This document shows, piece after piece, positions 44,254 to 53,538 of a stretch of 64,000 nucleotides of DNA. Below the pieces are notes generated by a model. That model had not been told where the DNA came from, did no database searches, and saw only the letters and a program-made list of their open reading frames with translations. This DNA is from an uncultured Lachnospiraceae bacterium (GTDB taxonomy: Bacteria; Bacillota; Clostridia; Lachnospirales; Lachnospiraceae). Made by a program: the position numbers and the translations under genes. Each line of letters opens with the position of its first letter. The stretch's first letter is position 1. Location: the NCBI GenBank assembly GCA_910579505.1, contig CAJTTZ010000001.1:434001-498000 (forward strand), given 5' to 3'.

Positions 44254-44889
44254 GTGCGAGAAATTCGGATGAGAAATAGCAAGATCGGCGTCCTCGCCTT
44301 ACAGGGCGCGTTTATAGAACACGAACATATGCTAACAGGCCTCGGCGCCGTCTGCACGGAAGTTCGCCAGCCCTCTGACCTGCAGGGACTTGACGGCATC
44401 GTCCTGCCCGGCGGGGAGAGCACCGTGCAGGGGCAGCTTTTGCACAAATCCGGGCTGTTTGCTCCCCTGCAAAAACGGATTGCGGATGGGCTTCCCACAC
44501 TTGGCACCTGCGCCGGGCTGATCCTTTTGGCGCAGGAAATCAATAATCCCGACACAGACAGCGAAGCACAAAAAAGGACAGCCCCCTCCGCCCATCTGGG
44601 AACGCTGCCCGTCACCGTCAGGCGAAACGCCTACGGCAGGCAGCTATCCAGCTTTGTCACCGAGCAGACGGTAACGGGAATCGGGAACTGTCCCATGGTT
44701 TTTATCCGCGCGCCCTACATCGAGCGCGCCGAAAAGAATGTAAAAATTCTGGCAGAAGTGGACGGCAATATCGTCGCCGTAAAATATGGGAACCAGATCG
44801 GACTTTCCTTCCACCCGGAGCTGTCCGAAAGTACCAAAATTCACGAGTGGTTTCTCTCCCAATGCGAATATACGGCATTCTCTGCTTGA
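44254..44889 (+). CDS. pdxT: pyridoxal 5'-phosphate synthase, glutaminase subunit
   Basis: Class I glutaminase that delivers ammonia to PdxS. IGVLALQGAFIEHEHM at the start, VLPGGEST, the nucleophile Cys in LGTCAGLILLA and the His in LSFHPEL are present. About 206-211 residues depending on the GTG (44254) or ATG (44269) start. Confidence 0.95.
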   Translation: MREIRMRNSKIGVLALQGAFIEHEHMLTGLGAVCTEVRQPSDLQGLDGIVLPGGESTVQGQLLHKSGLFAPLQKRIADGLPTLGTCAGLILLAQEINNPDTDSEAQKRTAPSAHLGTLPVTVRRNAYGRQLSSFVTEQTVTGIGNCPMVFIRAPYIERAEKNVKILAEVDGNIVAVKYGNQIGLSFHPELSESTKIHEWFLSQCEYTAFSA

Positions 44890-44898
44890 GAACAGCAT

Positions 44899-47202
44899 TT
44901 ACACGGAAGCCGCGATCAGTTCCATGTCACCCTGCAGTTCCACCTCGCCGTAGCCGCAGGGGAGGATAAAGTGGTCTCCCTTCTGTATCATCTGTCCGTT
45001 GATCAGTCCTTCTCCCGCCGTCACGCTCATAATCAGGAAAGGATGCTCCTGGGGGAAGGACATGCAGCTTGCCACGTCAATTTTCCACACCTTATAATAG
45101 GGACAGGAAATCAATAAATTCTTCTGGTCTTTCGGCAGGTCCGCCGCCTCCCTGACACACTCCTCGGCGGGCTTTGCCGGCACCGTAATCACGTCGATGC
45201 TCTGCTTTACATGAAGCTGTCTCGGTTTCCCGTCGGTCAGCCTGTCATAGTCGTAAACCCTGTATGTAATATCCGAATTCTGCTGGGTTTCCAGAAGCAT
45301 GATGCCGCCCTTGATGGCGTGCACCGTGCCCGGGTCGATCTGGATAAAGTCGCCCTTTTTCACGGGAAGCTCTCTGATAAACTCTCCCCATCTGCCCTCT
45401 TTTATCATCGCCGTAAGTTCTTCCCTGTCCTTTGCGTTATGTCCGATCACAAGGGTCGAATCCGCCTCACAGTCGAGAATATACCAGCACTCCGTCTTTC
45501 CGAGCGACCCGTTTTCGTGGGCACCCGCATAAGCGTCGTCGGGATGCACCTGAATGCTAAGGTCCGTCTTTGCGTCGATAATCTTTGTGAGAAGCGGGAA
45601 ACGGTCAAGCCCCAAGTTCCCGAAAAGTTCCGGCTCCTCCTTCCAGAGCCGGGACAGTGTTTTCCCCGCATAAACGCCTTCTCTGACCGTACAGTCCCCG
45701 TTCGGGTGGGCGCTCACCGCCCAGCACTCCCCCGTGCCTTCTCCCGGAATCTGATAGGGCCAGTCAGTCCCCAGACGCTCGCCGCCCCAGATCATCTGTT
45801 TGAACACAGGATTTAAAAATAAAATCGGTTTTTCTTTCTGATTCACTGACAGTACCTCCCCGTTTGTCTCCATCACCTTCTGATACCAGTACGCGGAATC
45901 CTTGGCAATCCGTTTCTGGGTCTGAAAATCCACATAGACCAAGCCGAACCGTTCCGAATACCCTTTACTCCACTCAAAATTATCCAAAAACGTCCACTCA
46001 AAATACCCTCTCACATCCGCGCCGTCATCCGCCGCGCACTGGAGCGCCGAAAGGTATTTGTCCAAAAAGGTAATGCGGTTGGGATCGTGCACCCTGCCAT
46101 CCCGGGACACAATATCATGGCAGGACATGCCATTCTCTGTTATGTACAGAGGCATTTGATACCTCTCGTACAGAAATTTCACACCCCAGTACAGACATTC
46201 CGGCGTCACCGGCCACCCGGCTGCCGTCTTTGGAAACCCTGCCGGTCTGCCCACAAATTCCGGCTCACCGTCCGCACCCGCACGCACCATATAGCCATTA
46301 TAAATGTTCTGGCCCATAAAATCCAGCGGCTGGGCGATCAGCTCCATATCCTCCTTTGTAATCTCCGGCAGATACTCCTTGAATTTTTCCAGCCCTTCCC
46401 CGGGATAATGCCCCAGAAACACAGGATCCGAAAACCACGCCACATTCCAGGTCCAGTTGTCCATCGGATTGTAAAAGGAAAAAAGCACCCTTCTCGCCGC
46501 CTCAATGTCCGCCGGGTCACCGCTCGCCGGATATGCCATCCCGCATGTGGGCGCATAGCCGATCAAAATGGGCTGCTTTGCGTATTTCCGAAGATTGATG
46601 ACTGCCTGCCCGTGGGCGCGCAGCGCATTGTGGGTAATCTGAAAGGTCTCTTTTGCAGAGAGCTTCTTTCCCGGCGCATGGACGCCGTGCAAATGCCCAA
46701 GCCCCACAAAGCACTGCGGCTCATTGAGCGTGATAAAATATTCGCAGATGTCGGAGAAATTCTCCGCCACCACCTTCGCGTACTCGCCGAACCACCCGAT
46801 GATCTCCTCATTCAGCCAGCCGCCTTTCTCCTGTAGCGCCTGCGGCAGCTCCCAGTGATACATCGTGATATAAGGCGTGATGCCGTTCTTTTTCATCTCC
46901 AGAATCATATCCCGGTACAGCGCGACTCCCTTTTCATTCACGCGCCCCGTGCCCTCAGGCAGGATCCTCGCCCAGTTTAAGGAAAAGCGGTACGCCTTCA
47001 CTCCCAGCAGACGCATCATCTTATAGTCGTCCTGATAGCGGTGCATATGGTCGCAGGAGACATAGGCGTCCGTGTGGTCCTCGATGCCGCCCTCCTCCGT
47101 GAACGTGTCCCAGATCATTTTCCCCGCGCCGTCCTCCGGGTCTTTCCCCTCCACCTGATAGGCGCTGCTCGCAACGCCCCACACAAAATCTTCCCTGAAC
47201 AT
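44899..47202 (-). CDS. fusion: GH1 beta-glucosidase + class I mannose 6-phosphate isomerase
   Basis: 767 residues. Residues 1-450 are a complete GH1 enzyme: FVWGVASSAYQVEG at the start, acid/base Glu in TLNEPQCF and nucleophile Glu in YITENGMSC. After a short linker (SVNQKEKPILFLNPVF) residues about 460-767 form a ManA-type cupin with DLSIQVHPDDAYA, KTECWYIL and PGTVHAIKGGIMLLETQQNSDITYRVYDY. The product would hydrolyse a beta-glycoside and isomerise mannose 6-phosphate to fructose 6-phosphate. No stop or ribosome binding site is seen between the parts. The fusion is unusual; no signal peptide, so cytoplasmic. Confidence 0.88.
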   Translation of the reverse strand: MFREDFVWGVASSAYQVEGKDPEDGAGKMIWDTFTEEGGIEDHTDAYVSCDHMHRYQDDYKMMRLLGVKAYRFSLNWARILPEGTGRVNEKGVALYRDMILEMKKNGITPYITMYHWELPQALQEKGGWLNEEIIGWFGEYAKVVAENFSDICEYFITLNEPQCFVGLGHLHGVHAPGKKLSAKETFQITHNALRAHGQAVINLRKYAKQPILIGYAPTCGMAYPASGDPADIEAARRVLFSFYNPMDNWTWNVAWFSDPVFLGHYPGEGLEKFKEYLPEITKEDMELIAQPLDFMGQNIYNGYMVRAGADGEPEFVGRPAGFPKTAAGWPVTPECLYWGVKFLYERYQMPLYITENGMSCHDIVSRDGRVHDPNRITFLDKYLSALQCAADDGADVRGYFEWTFLDNFEWSKGYSERFGLVYVDFQTQKRIAKDSAYWYQKVMETNGEVLSVNQKEKPILFLNPVFKQMIWGGERLGTDWPYQIPGEGTGECWAVSAHPNGDCTVREGVYAGKTLSRLWKEEPELFGNLGLDRFPLLTKIIDAKTDLSIQVHPDDAYAGAHENGSLGKTECWYILDCEADSTLVIGHNAKDREELTAMIKEGRWGEFIRELPVKKGDFIQIDPGTVHAIKGGIMLLETQQNSDITYRVYDYDRLTDGKPRQLHVKQSIDVITVPAKPAEECVREAADLPKDQKNLLISCPYYKVWKIDVASCMSFPQEHPFLIMSVTAGEGLINGQMIQKGDHFILPCGYGEVELQGDMELIAASV

Positions 47203-47245
47203 ATATGTATACTCTCCTTCCCGTATTGTCGTAGAATGCCTCTTT

Positions 47246-48355
47246 TTACGCTGTGATCAAGGATACCAGATAAAAAGGCACTGCATCAAACGCGTGTGTC
47301 TGCGCAATCCTTATTTCCACCCGGTGCATGCCTGGTGAAATGTGATGCGCCAGCGTGTCGATATGCAGGCTGTCCCCCCAGTCTTCCTCAAAATTGGCGT
47401 CAAGCGTAACCGCGTTTTCCTCATCCCCGTCCAGCACCGCGACCGCCACAGGCGCGGGATGTTTTACCGACTTGCGGTACTGTACGGCGATCTCCGTCCC
47501 TTCCACCTCAAAGCAAATTTTCGCACCCTGTTCTGATGCCATCCAGCCGCCGCGAAACATATCATTGACATATTTTTTCAGCGTCTTGTCCGCCGAAAAT
47601 CCAGCGCAGGCCGGGTCGCTGTTGTGATTCTGAAAACGCCTTACCTTTTCATAGGCATTTCTCGTCATAGGCTCCGGCATGGAAAACGGCTCCTCCGCCT
47701 CATGTCTCTGCGCATAGATCTGATCCAGACAGTTCGTAATGACCTCCGCCAGCAGGGCGTGCCCCTCCGAATTGGGGTGCAGATCGTCCGGGGTCAGCTC
47801 CCGCCTTTCAATCCTGCCCGCTTCCACCTGCGCGTATATGGAAGGTTTCATGCTGACACTCGGCAGGTGATAATATGTCCCGATCTCCCGGTGCTTCTCC
47901 TCGGCGCTGACGCCTGTGTCATAAAACATGTTATGTACCAGTAAGACCGCCGGCGAGAACGCGTTCCCATACACCTTCCGCACCAGTCCCTCATAAGTTT
48001 CCCGGTAAAAATCCGTATTGTCATCATTGACCGAAAACTCGATTATCACAAAGTCCGGCTTGAAGGCGAGCACATCCTCGTCCACTCTCGCCACGCCAAA
48101 CTGCGACGTGGTGCCTCCCACGCCTGCATTCACATAAGTAAACGCCGTCTTTGGAAACCGCTTCACGAACCATTCATAAACCAGATAGGCATAACAGTTC
48201 GTATACTGCGAGGAGACGGACCCCTGTGTGATGGACCCGCCCAGAAACGAAAGCGTCATGCGGTCTCCCTGTTTTGCCCTCCTCATCAGTTCCTTCATCC
48301 GATACAGATTTCCCCTGTTTACAAATCCCTTTTCGGCATGTATCCCATATCCCAT
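47246..48355 (-). CDS. SGNH/GDSL-family hydrolase (probable carbohydrate esterase)
   Basis: 369 residues. SGNH blocks are visible: Ser in FLGGSITQG near residue 40, Gly in NAGVGGTTSQ, Asn in EFSVNDDN, and DxxH in DDLHPNSEGH. A C-terminal beta-rich region of about 130 residues follows (SDPACAGFS...VAVAVLDGD). Probably removes acetyl or similar groups from sugars. No signal peptide. Transcribed leftward toward the GH1-ManA gene 43 bases away, so the two may act on the same imported glycoside. Confidence 0.8.
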   Translation of the reverse strand: MGYGIHAEKGFVNRGNLYRMKELMRRAKQGDRMTLSFLGGSITQGSVSSQYTNCYAYLVYEWFVKRFPKTAFTYVNAGVGGTTSQFGVARVDEDVLAFKPDFVIIEFSVNDDNTDFYRETYEGLVRKVYGNAFSPAVLLVHNMFYDTGVSAEEKHREIGTYYHLPSVSMKPSIYAQVEAGRIERRELTPDDLHPNSEGHALLAEVITNCLDQIYAQRHEAEEPFSMPEPMTRNAYEKVRRFQNHNSDPACAGFSADKTLKKYVNDMFRGGWMASEQGAKICFEVEGTEIAVQYRKSVKHPAPVAVAVLDGDEENAVTLDANFEEDWGDSLHIDTLAHHISPGMHRVEIRIAQTHAFDAVPFYLVSLITA

Positions 48356-48668
48356 TTTCCATTCACCCCGTCATTCAAATTTTGCCGCCTCAAATTGCCA
48401 CGCCGGTACAAATTCTCTCAGGGCATTTGCAATAGCTAATTTTAATTATATTATTAGCTAATTTAATTTCGAGGCCGCAATAGTTTAACAGTTTATTTCT
48501 GCCATTTCTTTGACTCCCATTTTACTATTGCGGCCAAAAAATAACAAGCAAAACAATTTTTCTTTTTCATTTTTATATAGAGTGCACAAATTTTGATGCT
48601 TCTTTTTAGTTATTCGTTAACTAATATTTAACTATTCTAGGCTAAATATTAGTTCGCCAGAAAATTCC
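48356..48668. other. AT-rich intergenic region with two long inverted repeats
   Basis: No gene is seen in this 313-base gap. GGCCGCAATAG (48473-48483) and CTATTGCGGCC (48525-48535) form a perfect 11-bp inverted repeat around 41 bases. AACTAATATTTA (48619-48630) and TAAATATTAGTT (48643-48654) form a perfect 12-bp inverted repeat around 12 bases. A further TTAGCTAAT-like pair lies at 48433-48462. The last hairpin lies after the germination gene stop but lacks a U-run. The region must contain the promoter of the SGNH gene. Confidence 0.6.
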
Positions 48669-50093
48669 CTACTGTTTTGCCTCCGGCAGACGAAGTCGAA
48701 GGAGTCGCTTCATCAACTGTCTGAAATTGAAAGGCAATAAGGGATAGATATAGCTCTTATCCGACAGCGTCTTATTGAAGACAATGGACAGCAGGAAAAA
48801 TACAATCGCCCCCACATAACCGTAAATGCCAAAGAGCGCTGTCAAAATCAGGTTAATGATACGCATAAACTTCAAGGCATACCCAAGCTCGTAGTTCTGC
48901 TGTGTGTAGTTGGCGATGGCGACAAACGCCATGTACAGCATAACCTCCGAGTTGAACCAGCCGCTGTTGACAGAAAATTCGCCAAGCACGAGCGCCGCCA
49001 TCACACTAAGGGGGGTGCTTAACATGTTCGGCGTATTGACTGCCGCCAGTTTCAGGCCGTCAATGGCAAGCTCCAGAATCAGGAACTGCGCAATCAGCGG
49101 AATATTGGACTCCTCCTGCAGCATAATAAACTGGAAGCTTTCCGGAACCCACTGCGGATTCTCCATCAGAAGCAGAAAGGTCGGCGTCATAATATAGGTG
49201 AGGATCGAAATGATAAACCGCGTCAGGCGCAGATAGGTTCCCGTAATGGGCGGAAAGTAATAATCGTCCGCCTCTTCCACGATATCAAAGATGGAAGTCG
49301 GTACAATCATAGCCGAGGGCGAATTGTCCACGAGAATCACGATATCCCCCTCAAGTACCTGCGCCGCCGCCACATCCGGGCGCTCCGTAAACTTAAATTT
49401 GGGAAAGGGATTGAACCATTTTCGCTGATAGAGACACTCCGCCAGACTCTCCTGATTCATGGTCAACGCATCCACCTTGATATTCTGAATCCGCTTCTTC
49501 ACCTTCTCCAAAAACGCGTGATCCACCCGGTTGTCCATATAACAGAGCACGATATCTGTCTGGGAGCTTTTCCCGGCGTTCATCATCTCCATGCGAAGCT
49601 CGGTACTCCTGATACGCCTTCTGATCAGCGCCGTGTTAAAAACCACCGTCTCCACAAACCCGTCCTTGCTGCCGCGCAGCGTCTTATCCTTGTCTGGCTC
49701 CGATACGCTTCTGGCGGGATAGGTTCTGGAATCAATCAGCACGCACCTGTCATATCCGTCGATAAAAAGGGCAAACACACCCGACAGGACGTTGTAGATG
49801 ATATCATCCCATTTGTCTTTGAGATCCACCTCCACATAGGGCGTGGCTTTCTTTGCCATCTCATAAGCGCTCTCCGGCATCTTCTCCGGCGTCAGACCGA
49901 TAAAATACTGCAGGATTTTCATCATCAGCTCATCCTTGCAGAAACCGTCGATAAAGTAAATACATGCCTGTCTGCCGCCCACGTCAATCACGCGGTAGAC
50001 CACATCAAAACTGATATCCGGCGACATGTGCGCCTTCATATACGCGATACTTTCCTGCAGGGATGTTGTCATCTTCTCTCTATTATCCAACAC
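48669..50093 (-). CDS. GerA/SpoVAF family spore germination protein
   Basis: A 474-residue membrane protein. The hydrophilic N-terminal region (about 1-270) includes VVFNTALIRRRIR and ILVDNSPSAMIVPTSIFDIVEEADDYYFPPITGTYLRLTR, and is followed by about 5-6 helices (about 285-450). These are the marks of the GerAA/SpoVAF group, inner spore membrane proteins acting in germinant response. No GerAB/GerAC partners are adjacent, which favours a SpoVAF-like or orphan role. GTG start at 50093 after GGAAGGAG, a ribosome binding site that lies in an inverted repeat. Confidence 0.85.
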   Translation of the reverse strand: MLDNREKMTTSLQESIAYMKAHMSPDISFDVVYRVIDVGGRQACIYFIDGFCKDELMMKILQYFIGLTPEKMPESAYEMAKKATPYVEVDLKDKWDDIIYNVLSGVFALFIDGYDRCVLIDSRTYPARSVSEPDKDKTLRGSKDGFVETVVFNTALIRRRIRSTELRMEMMNAGKSSQTDIVLCYMDNRVDHAFLEKVKKRIQNIKVDALTMNQESLAECLYQRKWFNPFPKFKFTERPDVAAAQVLEGDIVILVDNSPSAMIVPTSIFDIVEEADDYYFPPITGTYLRLTRFIISILTYIMTPTFLLLMENPQWVPESFQFIMLQEESNIPLIAQFLILELAIDGLKLAAVNTPNMLSTPLSVMAALVLGEFSVNSGWFNSEVMLYMAFVAIANYTQQNYELGYALKFMRIINLILTALFGIYGYVGAIVFFLLSIVFNKTLSDKSYIYPLLPFNFRQLMKRLLRLRLPEAKQ

Positions 50094-50097
50094 AAAA

Positions 50098-50147
50098 ACT
50101 CCTTCCGTGACTTACCATTGTTTCCCATAGTATGTCTTGGAAGGAGT
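50098..50147 (-). promoter_or_regulatory. inverted repeat covering the ribosome binding site of the germination gene
   Basis: ACTCCTTCC and GGAAGGAGT form a perfect 9-bp stem around 32 bases. The downstream arm is the Shine-Dalgarno sequence of the GerA-like gene and is followed by TTTTTG. The structure could act as a terminator for the nrd-dut operon, as a lid on translation, or both. Confidence 0.45.
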
Positions 50148-50183
50148 TCTCTTATGCACGCCGCATACCGATTCCTCTATCCT

Positions 50184-50618
50184 TTACTGCTTCCCGGTAC
50201 TGCCATGTCCGCCGCGGTCTTTTGCATCCAGCTTCGCCACCTCGTCGAAAATAATCTCCGGCTGGTTTTCCATAATACGGAACTGGCAGATACGGTCGTT
50301 TACATGGATTTCCGTATCCCTGACTGCGTAGGCCGGCATAAACCACTGGTCGTTATCTCCACAGTAAGAAGCGTCAATCACGCCCTGATGGTTTGTCTGG
50401 ATAATGCCGAAGTTTTTGAAAGTCGAGCTTCTTGGCACCACGTGGGCTTCATACCCTGCCGGCAGTTCCATCGCCACCCCAAGGGGGATCAGTTTAAACT
50501 CGCCCTTCTTTAAAACCATATCCTGTGCCGCACGCAGATCAATCCAGTCGGATTTTCCTTCTATATAAGTCAGTTTTTGAATTTTATCGGTAAAATATTT
50601 AATTTTAATGTGTTCCAT
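50184..50618 (-). CDS. dut: dUTP diphosphatase
   Basis: 144 residues. Trimeric dUTPase motifs: DLRAAQD, VVPRSSTFKNFGI, NHQGVIDASYCGDNDQW (with the catalytic Asp), RICQFRI and the C-terminal RGGHGSTGK loop. Hydrolyses dUTP to dUMP. It follows nrdG closely, so dNTP supply genes are grouped. Start at MEHIK (50618). Confidence 0.92.
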   Translation of the reverse strand: MEHIKIKYFTDKIQKLTYIEGKSDWIDLRAAQDMVLKKGEFKLIPLGVAMELPAGYEAHVVPRSSTFKNFGIIQTNHQGVIDASYCGDNDQWFMPAYAVRDTEIHVNDRICQFRIMENQPEIIFDEVAKLDAKDRGGHGSTGKQ

Positions 50619-50635
50619 CTGTATTTCCCTTCCTG

Positions 50636-51145
50636 TCACGCATAATTCCCACAGTAAAGCACAGGATTGGAAGGGTCCGTCTGCTGCAGACTTTTCTGAA
50701 CATCAATCACCCTCTGGTTGCTGCTTCCCTTCCAGAGAAGTTTCACATCCTTCAGATCCTTATTAAATTCCCCGTCCACAAGCACATCCACGTACTGCAT
50801 CATCGGATAATGCAAAACGTCCTCCCAGCTGTCCCCCGTGTAAAGCCAGATGGTTTTATCCGGGTATCCGGCCCTGATCTCCTCCATCAGGTTTCTCACG
50901 CCCAGACGGTTCGCCGAATGAAGCGGATCGCCGCCTGAAAAGGTAATGCCGCTTATGTAAGGCTTCTCCAGCTGTGAAAAGATTTCCTGCTTCGCCGCTT
51001 CGTCAAAAGGAAGGCCCCCGTCCGGGTCCCATGTAAGCGGATTCTGGCAATCTTTGCAGCAGTGGGTGCAGCCCGCAACCCAGAGAACCACCCGCAGGCC
51101 GTCCCCGTTTAACATATCGTCTTTTGTTATATTGTGGTATCTCAT
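50636..51145 (-). CDS. nrdG: anaerobic ribonucleotide reductase activating protein
   Basis: A 169-residue radical SAM enzyme that generates the glycyl radical on NrdD. Cysteine motif Cx3Cx2C in CTHCCKDC near residue 26, ITFSGGDPLH for SAM binding, and WLYTGDSWEDV. Overlaps the end of nrdD, translationally coupled. A GTG at 51148 is an alternative start. Confidence 0.94.
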   Translation of the reverse strand: MRYHNITKDDMLNGDGLRVVLWVAGCTHCCKDCQNPLTWDPDGGLPFDEAAKQEIFSQLEKPYISGITFSGGDPLHSANRLGVRNLMEEIRAGYPDKTIWLYTGDSWEDVLHYPMMQYVDVLVDGEFNKDLKDVKLLWKGSSNQRVIDVQKSLQQTDPSNPVLYCGNYA

Positions 51146-53334
51146 CACATACTTTTCCTCTCCGCGATCTCCGCCATTTTTGCTTCACTTAAGCGGGTGT
51201 CCCCGTGGACGCGGGAATAAGCGAGATACCCGTTCATACGGTCAATCTTGGTCAGATTACGGCTGCCGCATACGGGACAGACATCCATTTCAAGCTCCTG
51301 ATGCCCACAGTCGTCACAGTAGGCAAGGGAAAGGTTGACTCCCTCGTAAAACCCCATGTCCATCGCCCTGCGGATCAGTGTCTTGATCGCCTCAATATTG
51401 TAATCTATCGGATACTTCACATACTGGATCTTGCCGCCGTTGGCCATCTCCCAGAAGCGGTACTCAAGGTCCTGCTTCTCTATGGGCGTAATGTCCTCCG
51501 TCACATGACAGTGGAAGCTGTTGGAGACATATTCCCTGTCGGACACACCTTCCACAATACCGTACTTCGCCCGGAACTGTTTCACCTGCAGACCACAGAG
51601 ATTCTCAGCCGGCGTTCCATAGATGGCATAAAGGTGTCCGTCCGCTTCCTTATATTCCTCAATCTTATGGTTGATGTGCTCCAATACTTCCAAAGCGAAA
51701 GCGCCGTCCTCCACCAGCGATTTTCCGTTGTACAGCTCCTGCAGCTCGTTAAACGCCGTAATGCCGAAACTCGCCGTCGCGGATTTTAAAATCGGCTTAA
51801 TCTTATCGTGAAGCTGCAGATGCCCTCCAAGGAAACCGCCCTCACAGTAGGCGAGCGGATTCGTGGACGCACGCATCTCTCCCAGATACGCGTAAGTCCT
51901 GATATGAAGCTGTCTGATCAGATTCAGGTAATAGTCGAGCACGTCATAAAAATCCCTGCCCTCCTGTCTGGATTTCGCAAGAATCATGGGCAGATGCAGG
52001 GAGACAGCCCCCACGTTAAACCTTCCCACAAAAACAGGCACATCCTTATCGTCAGCCGGATGCATGCCGCCCCGCTCGTACCACGGGGACAGGAACGCAC
52101 GGCACCCCATCGGGGAAATCACCTTGCCGTACTGTTTGTACATACTGGCGATATAACCCTTTCCTGTCAGGCTCAGCCAGTCGGGATACATCGTCTTTGC
52201 GGAGCACTTGACGCCCGCTTCGAACACATCCTCCAGCTCCTTGCCGGGACCGTGTAAATTTTCATCATACAGGAACACGATTTTCGGGAAAAGCACAGGT
52301 TTTTTGCACTCCTTCTTGCCCTGACCCTTCCTGCGGACATTTAGCATCTGAATCGTCGCAAGACGCGCAAAACGTCCCGTACCGATTCCCGCCGTCACTG
52401 TGATAAACGGATAATCGCCGCGGCTGCTCGCCACTGTATTGAATTTATATTCCCAGCCCTGAAAACCCTGCTCAAATTCTTTCGTCACATCCGCAAGGGC
52501 CTCCGCCTCCGCTGTCTCCTTGTCGATTCCCAGTTTTTCGTATTTTGCTATATTTCTCCTGTAGGACTTCTCCGCATATGGCTCCAATATCTTATCGACC
52601 TCAGGCACCGTAAACCCGCCGTACTGCTGGCTCGCCGCGCTCAGGACGATGTCTCCTATGACATCGAAGGCAACGTCAAGCGTCTTCGGCTCGTTATACC
52701 ATATATTTCCCATCTCAAAACCGCCGGAAAGCACCTCCGCCACATTAAAGAGGCAGCAGTTCATCGTATCTCTTCTCGCCGACATGTCGTGGACATAGAT
52801 ATAACCGTCCCGGCACGCCTGGATTTCTTCCGTGGTCATAAAAAACTTCTGGTAAAGTTCCTTGTTAAACTGATTAAAAATCAGGCTGCGCTTCGTGGAG
52901 ACAAGGGCGCTGTCCGTATTAGCGTTCTCCTTGTCGCCTATATACATGATCGACTGGCTCTTCTTATAGACGTCGTCCATCATGCGCACAAAATCCTGCT
53001 TATAATTGCGGTAATCGCGGTAGCTTTTCGCCACAATCGGCTTCACATCCTCCAGCGCGCTCTCCACAATATTGTGCATGATCTGAATGGGGATTTTTTC
53101 CTCATCCAGCTCGTTCACCTTGTCAACCACCGTCTGGCAGATATGACGTTTCTCCTCCTCCGTAAACTTAGTGAGGGCACGATATGCGCTCTTCCCCACT
53201 GCGTCGATGACCTTCTGGACATTAAACGCCTCCAAACTGCCATCCTTCTTAATCACCTTCACACCCTTATCCGGCTGGTACTGAAGACCATAATTCTCCC
53301 CATCCGAACGATCTGATTCAAATTTACTACTCAT
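51145..53334 (-). CDS. nrdD: anaerobic (class III) ribonucleoside triphosphate reductase
   Basis: 729 residues. An ATP-cone domain near residues 25-115 (VIKKDGSLEAFNVQKVIDAV) precedes the glycyl-radical barrel (DMSARRDTMNCCLFN, GGDYPFITVTAG-like segment, AYLGEMRASTNP). The C-terminal zinc site is CDDCG...CPVCG, and RMNGYLA contains the radical glycine. Start at 53334 (MSSKFESD) after GGAGGGGCGT; a longer frame to 53532 covers the promoter. Two NrdR boxes lie upstream. Confidence 0.95.
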   Translation of the reverse strand: MSSKFESDRSDGENYGLQYQPDKGVKVIKKDGSLEAFNVQKVIDAVGKSAYRALTKFTEEEKRHICQTVVDKVNELDEEKIPIQIMHNIVESALEDVKPIVAKSYRDYRNYKQDFVRMMDDVYKKSQSIMYIGDKENANTDSALVSTKRSLIFNQFNKELYQKFFMTTEEIQACRDGYIYVHDMSARRDTMNCCLFNVAEVLSGGFEMGNIWYNEPKTLDVAFDVIGDIVLSAASQQYGGFTVPEVDKILEPYAEKSYRRNIAKYEKLGIDKETAEAEALADVTKEFEQGFQGWEYKFNTVASSRGDYPFITVTAGIGTGRFARLATIQMLNVRRKGQGKKECKKPVLFPKIVFLYDENLHGPGKELEDVFEAGVKCSAKTMYPDWLSLTGKGYIASMYKQYGKVISPMGCRAFLSPWYERGGMHPADDKDVPVFVGRFNVGAVSLHLPMILAKSRQEGRDFYDVLDYYLNLIRQLHIRTYAYLGEMRASTNPLAYCEGGFLGGHLQLHDKIKPILKSATASFGITAFNELQELYNGKSLVEDGAFALEVLEHINHKIEEYKEADGHLYAIYGTPAENLCGLQVKQFRAKYGIVEGVSDREYVSNSFHCHVTEDITPIEKQDLEYRFWEMANGGKIQYVKYPIDYNIEAIKTLIRRAMDMGFYEGVNLSLAYCDDCGHQELEMDVCPVCGSRNLTKIDRMNGYLAYSRVHGDTRLSEAKMAEIAERKSM

Positions 53335-53390
53335 ACGCCCCTCCGTAACTTTATCCATCTGCAATCCTGCGGTCGCAACTTGCGACGCTT

Positions 53391-53436
53391 CCACAAAATA
53401 TAGTGCCGGTTGACATAATGGCACAATATATTGCGG
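53391..53436 (-). promoter_or_regulatory. two NrdR boxes and promoter of the nrdD operon
   Basis: CCACAAAATATAGTGC (53391-53406) and GCACAATATATTGCGG (53421-53436) each resemble the NrdR box ACACwATATATwGTGT and start 30 bp apart, about three helical turns, as NrdR requires. A promoter TTGTGC-N18-TATATT on the minus strand overlaps them. Predicts ATP/dATP-dependent repression. Confidence 0.8.
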
Positions 53437-53499
53437 TTTAGGATTAGTATACGGTAATAAACATGTTATGTCAATGAAAACGCCTCGGAAAAAATACCA

Positions 53500-53531
53500 A
53501 AAAGGGATATGTCTTTTTGTGACATATCCCA
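53500..53531 (-). terminator. intrinsic terminator of the WYL regulator gene
   Basis: A perfect 10-bp hairpin, GGGATATGTC (53505-53514) with GACATATCCC (53522-53531) and a 7-base loop, is followed on the minus strand by TTTTTGG. It lies 8 bases after the stop codon. Confidence 0.85.
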
Positions 53532-53538
53532 ATTACAG

